From the NCBI GenBank assembly GCA_023382055.1, contig JAMCQN010000147.1:35899-99898 (forward strand): DNA of 64,000 nt. The letters run 5' to 3'. The notes under the pieces were generated by a model that saw only the letters and a program-made list of their open reading frames with translations, was not told where the DNA came from and did no database searches. A program made the position numbers and the translations under genes. The stretch comes from Chloroflexota bacterium. GTDB taxonomy: Bacteria > Chloroflexota > Anaerolineae > J036 > Brachytrichaceae. Position 1 is the first letter of the stretch. Each line of letters opens with the position of its first letter. Below, piece by piece: positions 19,611 to 28,095 of the stretch.

Positions 19611-20852
19611 ATGTACAAGTCTCAAACACTCAACGCACTCAACGTCAATCTGCCGGCATGGATGCCTCGCATGGCCTTTGCGCCACAGGGTCAGGCGCCG
19701 CGCGGCGATGTTATTGTGTGCATATTCCAGCGCGGGGGCATGGACGGGCTGAACGTCGTTGTGCCTGTGGCGGATTCAAATTACTACCAACTGCGCCCCA
19801 CCATCGCCATCCCGCAGCCCAAGTCAAGCGACCCGAAGGCCGCAATCGACCTGGATGGCCGCTTTGGTCTGCATCCGGCGCTGGCAGCGCTCAAGCCTCT
19901 CTATGATGACGGCGCGCTGGCGCTTGTGCACGCCTGTGGTTCGCCCGACCCTACTCACTCTCACTTCGACGCGATGGATTACATGGAACGCGGCACGCCC
20001 GGCGCGCGCACCTTGACCACCGGTTGGCTGGCCCGCCATCTTACGGCCGTGAACGACGGCAACACCTCGCCGCTACGAGCAGTTGGCATCAGCGCCATGT
20101 TGCAGGCATCGCTGCGCGGCGAGGTGCCGGCTGTGGCGTTGCGGTCGATTGCAGATTTCCACCTGCGCGGCCGGCCAAAAGACATCGTGACGCTGCAAAA
20201 GACACTGGCGACGCTGTATGCCGCACCGATCACCACCGATCGCTATCTGCAGAATCCGGCGCGTGAAGTGGAGGACATCAGCCAGTTGCTCGCCAAGGTC
20301 AATATGGCAACTTATAGTCCGGCGAATGGGGCGGCATATCCCAAGGGCAGCTTCGGCAATGGCATGCTGCAGGTCGCGCAACTGATCAAAGCCGAAGTGG
20401 GTCTGGAAGTCGCCTGTATCGATGTGGGCGGCTGGGATACGCATTCGAACGAGGGCGGCTCCGATGGTCAGATCGCTCGATTGCTGCGAGAGCTGGGCGA
20501 TACGCTGGCCGCCTTCTATAGCGATCTCGGTGATCACTCAAAGCATGTCATTGTCGTCACCATGAGCGAATTCGGACGGCGCGCCAAAGAGAACGGCAGC
20601 GGCGGCACCGACCACGGTCATGGCAACGTGATGTTTGTCATGGGGGGCAGCGTGGTCGGCGGAAAAGTGTACGGGGACTGGCCCACCCTGACGCCCGACA
20701 AGCTGGCAGCGCCCGGCGATCTGGCTGTCACCACCGATTACCGCGATGTGCTGGCGGAGATCGTCAGCAAGCGCCTCGGCAACCCCAAGATCGATCAGGT
20801 ATTTCCGAACTACACGCCCACGATGCGCGGCGTCATCACTTCCGCTGCGTGA
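19611..20852 (+). CDS. DUF1501 family protein
   Basis: VIVCIFQRGGMDGLNVVVPV, THSHFDAMDYMERG, DVGGWDTHSNEG, SEFGRRAKENGSGGTDHGHGNVMFVMG; pairs with the upstream DUF1800 gene. Confidence 0.93.
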   Translation: MYKSQTLNALNVNLPAWMPRMAFAPQGQAPRGDVIVCIFQRGGMDGLNVVVPVADSNYYQLRPTIAIPQPKSSDPKAAIDLDGRFGLHPALAALKPLYDDGALALVHACGSPDPTHSHFDAMDYMERGTPGARTLTTGWLARHLTAVNDGNTSPLRAVGISAMLQASLRGEVPAVALRSIADFHLRGRPKDIVTLQKTLATLYAAPITTDRYLQNPAREVEDISQLLAKVNMATYSPANGAAYPKGSFGNGMLQVAQLIKAEVGLEVACIDVGGWDTHSNEGGSDGQIARLLRELGDTLAAFYSDLGDHSKHVIVVTMSEFGRRAKENGSGGTDHGHGNVMFVMGGSVVGGKVYGDWPTLTPDKLAAPGDLAVTTDYRDVLAEIVSKRLGNPKIDQVFPNYTPTMRGVITSAA

Positions 20853-20962
20853 GCACTGCGCTCAGTGTTGTCACTCTAAAACTCCTGCCGCACAAACATC
20901 CATCCATCAGATAAAGCCGGCGGCCGGCACACACGAAACCGGCCAAGGCGCATTACGTTTCG

Positions 20963-20995
20963 ATAATCCCGGAATCTCCAAGATTCCGGGATTAT
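20963..20995. repeat. Palindromic intergenic element, 15-bp perfect stem with 3-nt loop
   Basis: ATAATCCCGGAATCT-CCA-AGATTCCGGGATTAT; flanked at 20914-20950 and 21013-21045 by two imperfect direct copies of (c/t)ggcggc(c/t)ggcaca..cgaaacc. Confidence 0.85.
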
Positions 20996-21165
20996 GCCAG
21001 CCACCGAATGAGTCTGGCGGCTGGCACAGGCGAAACCGCCAAAGCTGGTTGCCGCTTTCCCCATCCGTATTATGATCGGGGAACGCGGCTGGCGGCGCGA
21101 TCAGAAACGTCCGAGCGATCCATCCCCGCGCAGTTTGCCTAGCACGATCCGGTAAAGGAGTCTCT

Positions 21166-22059
21166 ATGCGTTTTGGGATTATGGAGATGCAACTCGGTAT
21201 GCTGATACCAGCCGATGCGCCGCCCCATGAGATCATGGCACGGGTAGCGGGCTTCGAGCATGTTGAACTGACACGCAGGCTGGCAAGCAGCGGCTTCAAG
21301 GTGGTGGAGCTGGGAGGAGACCTGACGCTGTTCTTTCCCAGCGCCTATTCGCCCGCGGCGATGGAAAAGCTCGCTGCGCTGAAACAGGAGCTTGGCCTGT
21401 CCTATACCGTGCATCTGCCGTTGTGGTCTATCGAGCCATCCACGCCGCTGACGCCCGTAAGGCGCGGCTCGGCCAGCGTGATGATCGATATCATCCGCGC
21501 GACCCTGCCCCTGCAGCCGGAAGACTATGTCATCCATGCGACGGGTCCGCTCGCGGCGGAGTTCTACCGCATGTCCATGCCCGCGCCGGCTCATACGCTG
21601 TTGCTGCGTCAGTTCCAGAACTACGCGCGCGACAGCCTGGATATGATCCTGCGGGAAACGGGCATTCCCAGCCGGAAACTGGCCATCGAGACAATTGAGT
21701 TTCCTTTCGATCTCACCGTTGAACTGGCGGATGAGCTCGATACGTCCATCTGCCTGGATACCGGTCACATCCTGTCCGGCTTTTCGGGAGCGGTTGAACT
21801 TTTTGCGGCGGTGGAGCGCTGCCTGCCGCGGCTGTCACAGGTTCACCTGCACGATGCGCCGCAGTGGCACAGCGGCGAGCCAATCGTTTACGGCAAAGAT
21901 CACCAGCCTCTCGGCGCTGGAAATCTGGATGTGGGCCGGCTGCTGGATCGTCTGGCTGCCGCGAACTTCACAGGTCCACTCGTGCTTGAACTGACCGTCC
22001 AGCAAGCACTCGACTCGCTCGATGTCATCAGGAAAATCCGCCCCGGCATGGTTGACTGA
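21166..22059 (+). CDS. Sugar phosphate isomerase/epimerase-like TIM-barrel protein
   Basis: TIM-barrel features: VELGGDLTLF, YTVHLPLWSIEP, LAIETIEFPF, SICLDTGHILSGF, QVHLHDAPQWH. Confidence 0.8.
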   Translation: MRFGIMEMQLGMLIPADAPPHEIMARVAGFEHVELTRRLASSGFKVVELGGDLTLFFPSAYSPAAMEKLAALKQELGLSYTVHLPLWSIEPSTPLTPVRRGSASVMIDIIRATLPLQPEDYVIHATGPLAAEFYRMSMPAPAHTLLLRQFQNYARDSLDMILRETGIPSRKLAIETIEFPFDLTVELADELDTSICLDTGHILSGFSGAVELFAAVERCLPRLSQVHLHDAPQWHSGEPIVYGKDHQPLGAGNLDVGRLLDRLAAANFTGPLVLELTVQQALDSLDVIRKIRPGMVD

Positions 22060-22065
22060 ACAGGA

Positions 22066-23358
22066 ATGACGAAGCCCCTGCCCTTGTTAAGACTGTTGGC
22101 AATCAGTGCATTTGGTTTCGCGCTGACGATGTTGTCGAATACACTCGAACCCGCCGTGCTGGGTCACAAGGTTCTGGAACTGGCGCCAAATCAGCCGAAT
22201 ACCGCGCTGGGTTTCACGACTTTCGCCGGATTGATCGTTGCCATCCTGGTTCAACCGATCGTCGGCGTGCTATCGGATCGCGCCCGCACGCGCTGGGGCC
22301 GCAGAATGCCATTCTTCGTGGTGGGCACGCTGCTCGTCATGGCGTGTCTGTTGCTCATTGCGCTGGCGCCTGACTTTGCCTTACTGGTTGCCGGCGTGTT
22401 GATGATTCAGTTTGCATCCAATACCGTACAAGGTCCGTGGCAAGCCTTGATCCCCGATCATGTTGCGGAGAAACAGCGCGGTCAGGCATCCAGCATCAAA
22501 GCCATATATGACATACTGGCATTGATAGCAGGCCGCGCCATCGCCGGGCAGTTGGTAGGTCGCTTCAGCCAGTGGGGCCAGATCGCCATTCTGGCGGCAG
22601 TCGGCGTCCCATCGCTGGTGTTTGTAGCCGCCCTGATCATCACAGGTTTCAGCGCCCGCGAAGGCGAAGATACCGCCAATGCCGCGCCGCAGATGACGAT
22701 CAGGCAGGCGTTATCCAGTTCGTTCAGAATCGACCTGCGGGCGCATCCGGCGTTTGGCTGGTGGTTCGCCAACCGCCTGTTGTTCTGGGCAGCCTTTATC
22801 GCGTTGAACACCTTTCTGCTTTTCTATGCCATCGATGTCATCAAACTCCAGCAGGATGAGGCGCAGCGCTATATCGGGACATTGTCAACCGTCCTGGGCG
22901 CCGCGCTGGTGATCATCTCGATTCCATCAGGTTGGATCACAGATCGCATCGGGCGCAAGCCGCTGATCGTGGCGGCGGGACTCATCGCCATGCTCGGAAC
23001 GCTCATCATCCTGATCGCGCGTGACCTGGGGCTGGTTACCGTTGCAGCGGGTGTCATCGGCATCGGTATTGGGATGTTCCTGAGCGCCAACTGGGCGCTC
23101 ATTACCGACATCGTCCCGCGCAATGAGGCGGCGCGTTATCTGGGCGTCGCCAATATCGCGACGGCCGGCGGCAGCGCCATTGCCCGGTTCATCGGCGGCG
23201 CCATCATCGATCCCTTGAACCATCTGCTTGGCTCATCTACAGCCGGATACATGGCGCTCTACGCCATAGCGGCGCTATTCTTCCTGCTGAGCGCGCTGGT
23301 AATCTTGCCGCTGCCGACTAAACCTGCAGGTGTGGCAGCAGATGCCGGTAACCGTTAA
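22066..23358 (+). CDS. MFS transporter
   Basis: 12-TM-like hydrophobic profile; GVLSDRARTRWGRRMPFFVVG and GWITDRIGRKPLIVAAG loops. Confidence 0.9.
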   Translation: MTKPLPLLRLLAISAFGFALTMLSNTLEPAVLGHKVLELAPNQPNTALGFTTFAGLIVAILVQPIVGVLSDRARTRWGRRMPFFVVGTLLVMACLLLIALAPDFALLVAGVLMIQFASNTVQGPWQALIPDHVAEKQRGQASSIKAIYDILALIAGRAIAGQLVGRFSQWGQIAILAAVGVPSLVFVAALIITGFSAREGEDTANAAPQMTIRQALSSSFRIDLRAHPAFGWWFANRLLFWAAFIALNTFLLFYAIDVIKLQQDEAQRYIGTLSTVLGAALVIISIPSGWITDRIGRKPLIVAAGLIAMLGTLIILIARDLGLVTVAAGVIGIGIGMFLSANWALITDIVPRNEAARYLGVANIATAGGSAIARFIGGAIIDPLNHLLGSSTAGYMALYAIAALFFLLSALVILPLPTKPAGVAADAGNR

Positions 23359-23414
23359 GCAAATGCGCAACGTGTCCCCGTCCTCGCGGACGCACACGAA
23401 TGCCGCCCCGCGGA

Positions 23415-23635
23415 CGGATTCTGTTGGCGAAATTGGTTACGAGAACCCAGACTCCCGGAATCTCAAGCTGAGCTTTGCTCAGCCAGATTCCGGGAGTCTA
23501 TGCGCGGTGGACGCGGATAACGATATCGTCATTCCCCGCTTGCGCGGGGAATCCAGTGCTTACCGCGGCCTCTGGATGCGCTACGCGCATTCGCGGGCGT
23601 GACGTGCCCAGTGGCGAATTCTCCAACAGAATCCG
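23415..23635. repeat. MITE/REP-like intergenic element with 13-bp terminal inverted repeats and internal hairpins
   Basis: CGGATTCTGTTGG (23415-23427) vs CCAACAGAATCCG (23623-23635); internal AGACTCCCGGAATCT/AGATTCCGGGAGTCT (23449-23463/23485-23499) enclosing GCTGAGC-TTT-GCTCAGC; ATTCCCCGC-TTGC-GCGGGGAAT (23531-23552). Confidence 0.65.
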
Positions 23636-23726
23636 AGACAGGGATGCGAGCAGCGCCATTCGCCTGTTGTCAGTATCAAAACTTCAGCATGTCAGCCTGA
23701 TCCGGACAAACCCCGGCGACACAAAT

Positions 23727-23742
23727 TAGAACATTTGTTCTA
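23727..23742 (+). promoter_or_regulatory. Putative LexA (SOS) box overlapping a -10
   Basis: TAGAACATTTGTTCTA (core GAAC-N4-GTTC) running into TATAAT (23741-23746), about 10 bp before ATG 23753. Confidence 0.78.
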
Positions 23743-23752
23743 TAATAGGGTG

Positions 23753-25060
23753 ATGGACGCAACTGACAAGTTCGAGTTGTTCGCCGGTTACATGAGCCTG
23801 GAACCGGCGGAAGAGCATACGCCTGCGCAACCCGCGGCTGTGCGCTACCAGTCGAGTAAACGCCATACTTCAGAAATACCTGTGCGCGAGCAGCGCCCCA
23901 TGCCCGCATCGGCATATCAACGCGCGCCCTGCGGCAGTTCACCCGCGGAACTGCGCAGCCTGGTGGCCGAGCCACACACATCTGGTCAACTATCCGCGAG
24001 TGAGGTGAAGAAGAATGCCCTGGGTGTTTCATATGCTGCAATGCCCGGCGGCAAAAGAATCGCGCTGCTAAAAACGCTGCTGACCTCGGCATGCGAGCGC
24101 AACTGTTACTACTGCCCGTTTAGAGCAGGGCGTGACTTCCGGCGGGCGACATTCCGCCCCGAGGAAATGGCGCGCGCATTCATGCAGCTCTACCAGTCCA
24201 GAACGGCGGAAGGCTTTTTCCTGAGCTCGGGGATTGCTGGCGGCGGAATGCGCACTCAGGATAATCTGATTGACACTGCGGAAATCCTGCGCCGCAAGCT
24301 GGACTATACCGGCTACCTGCACCTGAAGATCATGCCCGGCGCCGAGCGCGCGCAGGTGGAACGCATGATGGCGCTGGCGGACCGCGTCTCAGTCAACCTG
24401 GAAGCGCCGAACGCCGCCCGCCTCGCGCGGCTGGCGCCGAGCAAGGTATTCATCGAGGAGTTGCTGCGGCCTTTGCAATGGGTTGAGGAAATCCGCCGCA
24501 CCCAACCTTCACATTTGGGCTGGCGGGGCAAGTGGCCGTCATCGGTGACGCAGTTCGTGGTTGGCGGCGCTGATGAAAGCGACCTGGAAATCATGAGCGT
24601 CAGCGCCGAACTGTATAAGCGCCTGCGACTCTCGCGCGTCTACTATTCTGCATTCCACCCGGTCATGGATACGCCGCTGGAAAACCATCCCGCCGAAAAC
24701 CCCTGGCGCGAGTTCCGCCTGTACCAATCCTCATTTCTGCTGCGCGATTATGGGTTTGACCTGGAGGACCTGCCATTCATGGACTCCGGCAACCTGCCGC
24801 TCGAAATCGATCCGAAAATCGCCTGGGCACAGCACAACCTGACTGAAACGCCGGTTGAGGTCAATAAGGCTGACCGGCAGACCCTCCTGCGCGTGCCGGG
24901 TATTGGGCCCAAAGGGGTCAATGAGATCCTGGCCGCGCGGCGGAGGATGACATTCCGCAACCTGCGCGACCTTCAGAAGACAGGCGTGCTGGCCAACCGC
25001 GCGGCGCCATTCGTCCTGCTGGATGGCCGCCGGCCTGCACAGCAACTCAGTCTGTGGTGA
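23753..25060 (+). CDS. Putative DNA modification/repair radical SAM protein with C-terminal helix-hairpin-helix
   Basis: CERNCYYC (CX3CX2C) after ALGVSYAAMPGGKRIALLKTLLTSA; C-terminal HhH VNKADRQTLLRVPGIGPKGVNEILAAR; C-terminus QLSLW. Confidence 0.88.
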   Translation: MDATDKFELFAGYMSLEPAEEHTPAQPAAVRYQSSKRHTSEIPVREQRPMPASAYQRAPCGSSPAELRSLVAEPHTSGQLSASEVKKNALGVSYAAMPGGKRIALLKTLLTSACERNCYYCPFRAGRDFRRATFRPEEMARAFMQLYQSRTAEGFFLSSGIAGGGMRTQDNLIDTAEILRRKLDYTGYLHLKIMPGAERAQVERMMALADRVSVNLEAPNAARLARLAPSKVFIEELLRPLQWVEEIRRTQPSHLGWRGKWPSSVTQFVVGGADESDLEIMSVSAELYKRLRLSRVYYSAFHPVMDTPLENHPAENPWREFRLYQSSFLLRDYGFDLEDLPFMDSGNLPLEIDPKIAWAQHNLTETPVEVNKADRQTLLRVPGIGPKGVNEILAARRRMTFRNLRDLQKTGVLANRAAPFVLLDGRRPAQQLSLW

Positions 25061-25154
25061 TGAACTTCCTCAAACTCGATTAAGATTAGTAGTCTGGATG
25101 TCGGCGCATCATAGTGCGTCGCCCCATACGAAGAATCATATTCGATGCCACAAG

Positions 25155-26579
25155 ATGAGCAAATTACGCATTCCTGTGCCCATACTGGCCTTTGCGCCGT
25201 TCAGACGCCTGTCGCTGGCATCGCAGTTCATGTTGCTCGGCGCACTGATATTGCTGTTTGGAGCATTAATCGTCGGCTGGTGGATCAACCACGAAATAGA
25301 ACAGCAGGTATTGAGTTACTCCGCGCGCGTGACAGCGGTATTCGTCGATAGCAGCGTCGCCCCACTCCTGTGGGGTATTTCTGATCTCAACTCGGTAACC
25401 CCCGAAGAGCATGCACAGCTCGATCAGGCATTGCACACCAATATGCGCACGGGCGATTTCGTTGCGTTTCATATCGCCAGACCTGACGGCAAACTCATTT
25501 ACAGCAGCGTGCCGATATCAGCCAGTACCAACATGCGCACGCCTGGCATGGAATATGCACTGGCTGGGCAGATACACAGCCAGTTGGCAGATGGGATCGA
25601 TTTCGCCCCGCCAGACTGGCGTCATTACACCAATCTGGTTGAGACGTACTTCCCGGCACACGACAAGTCGGGCAAAAAGATCATCGCAGTGGCGAGTTTC
25701 TACCAGTCGCTGGACAACCTGCAGCAGTCGATCCTTGAAGCACAACTGAGAGGATGGGTGGTAGTAGGTATTGCAACCTTCCTCATGTATGTCATGTTGT
25801 TCGGGCTGGTAAAGCGCGGCAGCGATACCATCATACGGCAGCAGCAAGACCTTTCCGAGTCGCGCCAGCAAATCCAACACGCCGCGGTGCGCGCCGCCGA
25901 GGTCAATGAAGATGCCATGCGGCGCCTGGGGGCCGACCTGCACGATGGCCCGGCGCAGGACCTGGGAATCGCCTTGATGCGCATGGAACCATTGCGCGAG
26001 GCGCTGGTGCAGAAAGATAACGCTGATAAGACACCGCCGGATGCCGAGGTGATCGCCTTTGACCTGAACCTGATTCACACTGCGCTGCAGAGTTCGCTGC
26101 AGGAGATACGCAACATGGCGAGTGGTCTGCGCCTGCCCGCCATGGAAGACCTCGATCTGGCTGGAGCGATTCATAAAGCGGTCAGCGATTACAGCCGCAA
26201 GACAGGCCGGCATGTCATCGTGGAAGGGCCGGAATTGCTGGAAGGCAATGCCGCCCTGAAGTCTGCTTCCTACCGCATCGTACAGGAGGCGCTCAACAAC
26301 GGTCACCTGCACGGCAACCCGACGCAACAAACCGTGCAATATGCCGTCAGCGACGATATTCTCAGTATCCTCATCAACGATAACGGCAGCGGCTTTGACG
26401 TTGACAAACTGGCGGATCGAGCCGGCCGACGGCAACTGGGCTTGGCGGGACTGCAGGAACGCGCCGAAATCCTGGGCGGCCGTTTCGTCATCGAGTCGGC
26501 GCCTGGTCAGGGCACTACCATTGAGGCGATATTTCCCTACAACACCTTCAGTTCTGACGGCGATACCGATGTAGGATAG
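25155..26579 (+). CDS. Sensor histidine kinase (HisKA_3/NarL-type) with extracytoplasmic sensor region
   Basis: Two TM segments; LHDGPAQDLGIALMRME phosphoacceptor, NNGHLHGNPTQ and DNGSGFD ATPase motifs; followed by a LuxR-type regulator. Confidence 0.92.
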   Translation: MSKLRIPVPILAFAPFRRLSLASQFMLLGALILLFGALIVGWWINHEIEQQVLSYSARVTAVFVDSSVAPLLWGISDLNSVTPEEHAQLDQALHTNMRTGDFVAFHIARPDGKLIYSSVPISASTNMRTPGMEYALAGQIHSQLADGIDFAPPDWRHYTNLVETYFPAHDKSGKKIIAVASFYQSLDNLQQSILEAQLRGWVVVGIATFLMYVMLFGLVKRGSDTIIRQQQDLSESRQQIQHAAVRAAEVNEDAMRRLGADLHDGPAQDLGIALMRMEPLREALVQKDNADKTPPDAEVIAFDLNLIHTALQSSLQEIRNMASGLRLPAMEDLDLAGAIHKAVSDYSRKTGRHVIVEGPELLEGNAALKSASYRIVQEALNNGHLHGNPTQQTVQYAVSDDILSILINDNGSGFDVDKLADRAGRRQLGLAGLQERAEILGGRFVIESAPGQGTTIEAIFPYNTFSSDGDTDVG

Positions 26580-26583
26580 GCAT

Positions 26584-27249
26584 ATGTCACCAATACGAGT
26601 GCTGGTCGTGGATGACCACCCATTATTCCGGCAAGGCGTCCTTTTCACGCTTGGACGCAACCCGGACATAGCCGTTGTGGGAGAGGGCGAGAATGGGCGC
26701 CAGGCAGTGGAAATGTCCCAATTCCTGCATCCCGATGTGCTGCTGCTTGATATCACGATGCCGGAAAGCGATGGACTGCAGGCCGCCGCGGCAGTCAGGC
26801 GCGTATCGCCCGACACGCACATTGTCATCCTCACAGCATCCGAAGAGGGCGACGACCTGATGGCTGCCATGAAGGTCGGCGCGCAGGGCTATGTGGTGAA
26901 AGGCGCAGGCGCCGGTGAGATCGTCACGGCAGTGCTGGCGGCATCGCGGGGAGAGGCCTACATCACCCCTAAAATGGCCGGGAATCTCCTGCGTGAGATG
27001 ACACAGAAACCCGGTAACGATCCCCTGGCTGAACTCACGGAGCGCGAGCGGCAGGTATTAGGGCTCGTCGCGCGCGGATTGAGCAACAAGGAAGTGGGTG
27101 CCGAGTTGGGTCTGGCTGAGAAAACGGTCAAACACTATCTCACATCGGTGCTGCAGAAACTGCACGTGCGCAGCCGTGTCGAAGCCGCCCTGCTGGCTCA
27201 GCGACATGGTATAGGCCAGGATCCTCAGAATTCCAGCGATCCGCGTTGA
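26584..27249 (+). CDS. NarL/FixJ-type response regulator
   Basis: IRVLVVDDHPLFRQGV receiver, LLLDITMPESDG, C-terminal LTERERQVLGLVARGLSNKEVGAELGLAEKTVKHYLTSVLQKLHVRSR. Confidence 0.96.
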   Translation: MSPIRVLVVDDHPLFRQGVLFTLGRNPDIAVVGEGENGRQAVEMSQFLHPDVLLLDITMPESDGLQAAAAVRRVSPDTHIVILTASEEGDDLMAAMKVGAQGYVVKGAGAGEIVTAVLAASRGEAYITPKMAGNLLREMTQKPGNDPLAELTERERQVLGLVARGLSNKEVGAELGLAEKTVKHYLTSVLQKLHVRSRVEAALLAQRHGIGQDPQNSSDPR

Positions 27250-27273
27250 GATTGGAACGCTTCCCCTGATTCG

Positions 27274-27297
27274 TTCATCAGACCAAGGTCTGATGAA
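27274..27297. promoter_or_regulatory. 24-bp perfect dyad, possible operator
   Basis: TTCATCAGACC-AA-GGTCTGATGAA between the response-regulator stop and the DoxX-like gene; no U-tract. Confidence 0.5.
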
Positions 27298-27422
27298 GTC
27301 ATATACCTACTACCCATATTCATATAGCAGGCTGCACCTGCCCGAATGCACCGGCGCTGGGTATAGTCACACCATCTTTACAGTTTTTGAACCAAACAAA
27401 AAAGGGATATGAGGTAAGCAGA

Positions 27423-28019
27423 ATGACTAACATAAAGAATCCAAAGACCGTAGGTGGTCGTGTAATTGAAGACCCGAAGATCGCCAGATTCTTGTTTTCC
27501 GACGTTCGTATGAGCTGGGTGTGGCTTGTCCTGCGCGTCTGGTTGGGTTATCAGTGGATTGATGCCTCGCTGCACAAAGTCACGAATCCGGACTGGGTGA
27601 GTACCGGTAATGCCCTGAAAGGATTCTGGTCGGGTGCAGTGACTGTCAAGAACGGCAGCGGACCCATCGCTTTCGGTTGGTATCGCAACTTCCTGAACTA
27701 CCTGCTGAACACGCAGGCCTACACCTGGTTCGGTAAGCTGGTGGCCTATGGCGAGTTGCTGATCGGAATCGGCCTGGTCGTCGGAGCGTTTGTAGGCATC
27801 GCAGCATTCTTTGGCGCGCTGATGAACTTCAACTTCATTATGGCCGGGTCAGCCAGCACCAACGGTTTGCTGCTACTCGCCGCACTGCTGCTCGTAATGG
27901 CCTGGAAGATCGCCGGTTATATCGGCGCCGACTACTTCCTGCTGCGTTTTGTCGGCGTGCCCTGGAAGATTCGGGAATCGGAAGAAGCACAGCCCGTACC
28001 GGCGCACGCCGCCAGATAA
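27423..28019 (+). CDS. DoxX/DoxD-like membrane protein
   Basis: Four-TM small protein, VWLGYQWIDASLHKVTNPDW, LVAYGELLIGIGLVVGAFVGIAAFFGALMNFNFIMAGSASTN. Confidence 0.85.
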   Translation: MTNIKNPKTVGGRVIEDPKIARFLFSDVRMSWVWLVLRVWLGYQWIDASLHKVTNPDWVSTGNALKGFWSGAVTVKNGSGPIAFGWYRNFLNYLLNTQAYTWFGKLVAYGELLIGIGLVVGAFVGIAAFFGALMNFNFIMAGSASTNGLLLLAALLLVMAWKIAGYIGADYFLLRFVGVPWKIRESEEAQPVPAHAAR

Positions 28020-28044
28020 GCAGAACAAGCACGACTGCATGAGG

Positions 28045-28077
28045 ATAAACCCCACACTGGGTGGGGTTTATCGTTTT
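28045..28077 (+). terminator. Rho-independent terminator of the DoxX-like gene
   Basis: ATAAACCCCAC-ACTGG-GTGGGGTTTAT followed by cgttttt. Confidence 0.88.
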
Positions 28078-28095
28078 TCCAGTAAGATAATCAGT

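Noticed and set aside
25518-26870. 450-aa minus-strand ORF
   Set aside because: Antisense to the histidine kinase and response regulator; shadow ORF.
27309-27320. NarL-heptamer-like TACCCAT near the regulator dyad
   Set aside because: A single degenerate 7-mer is too weak to support a binding-site call.
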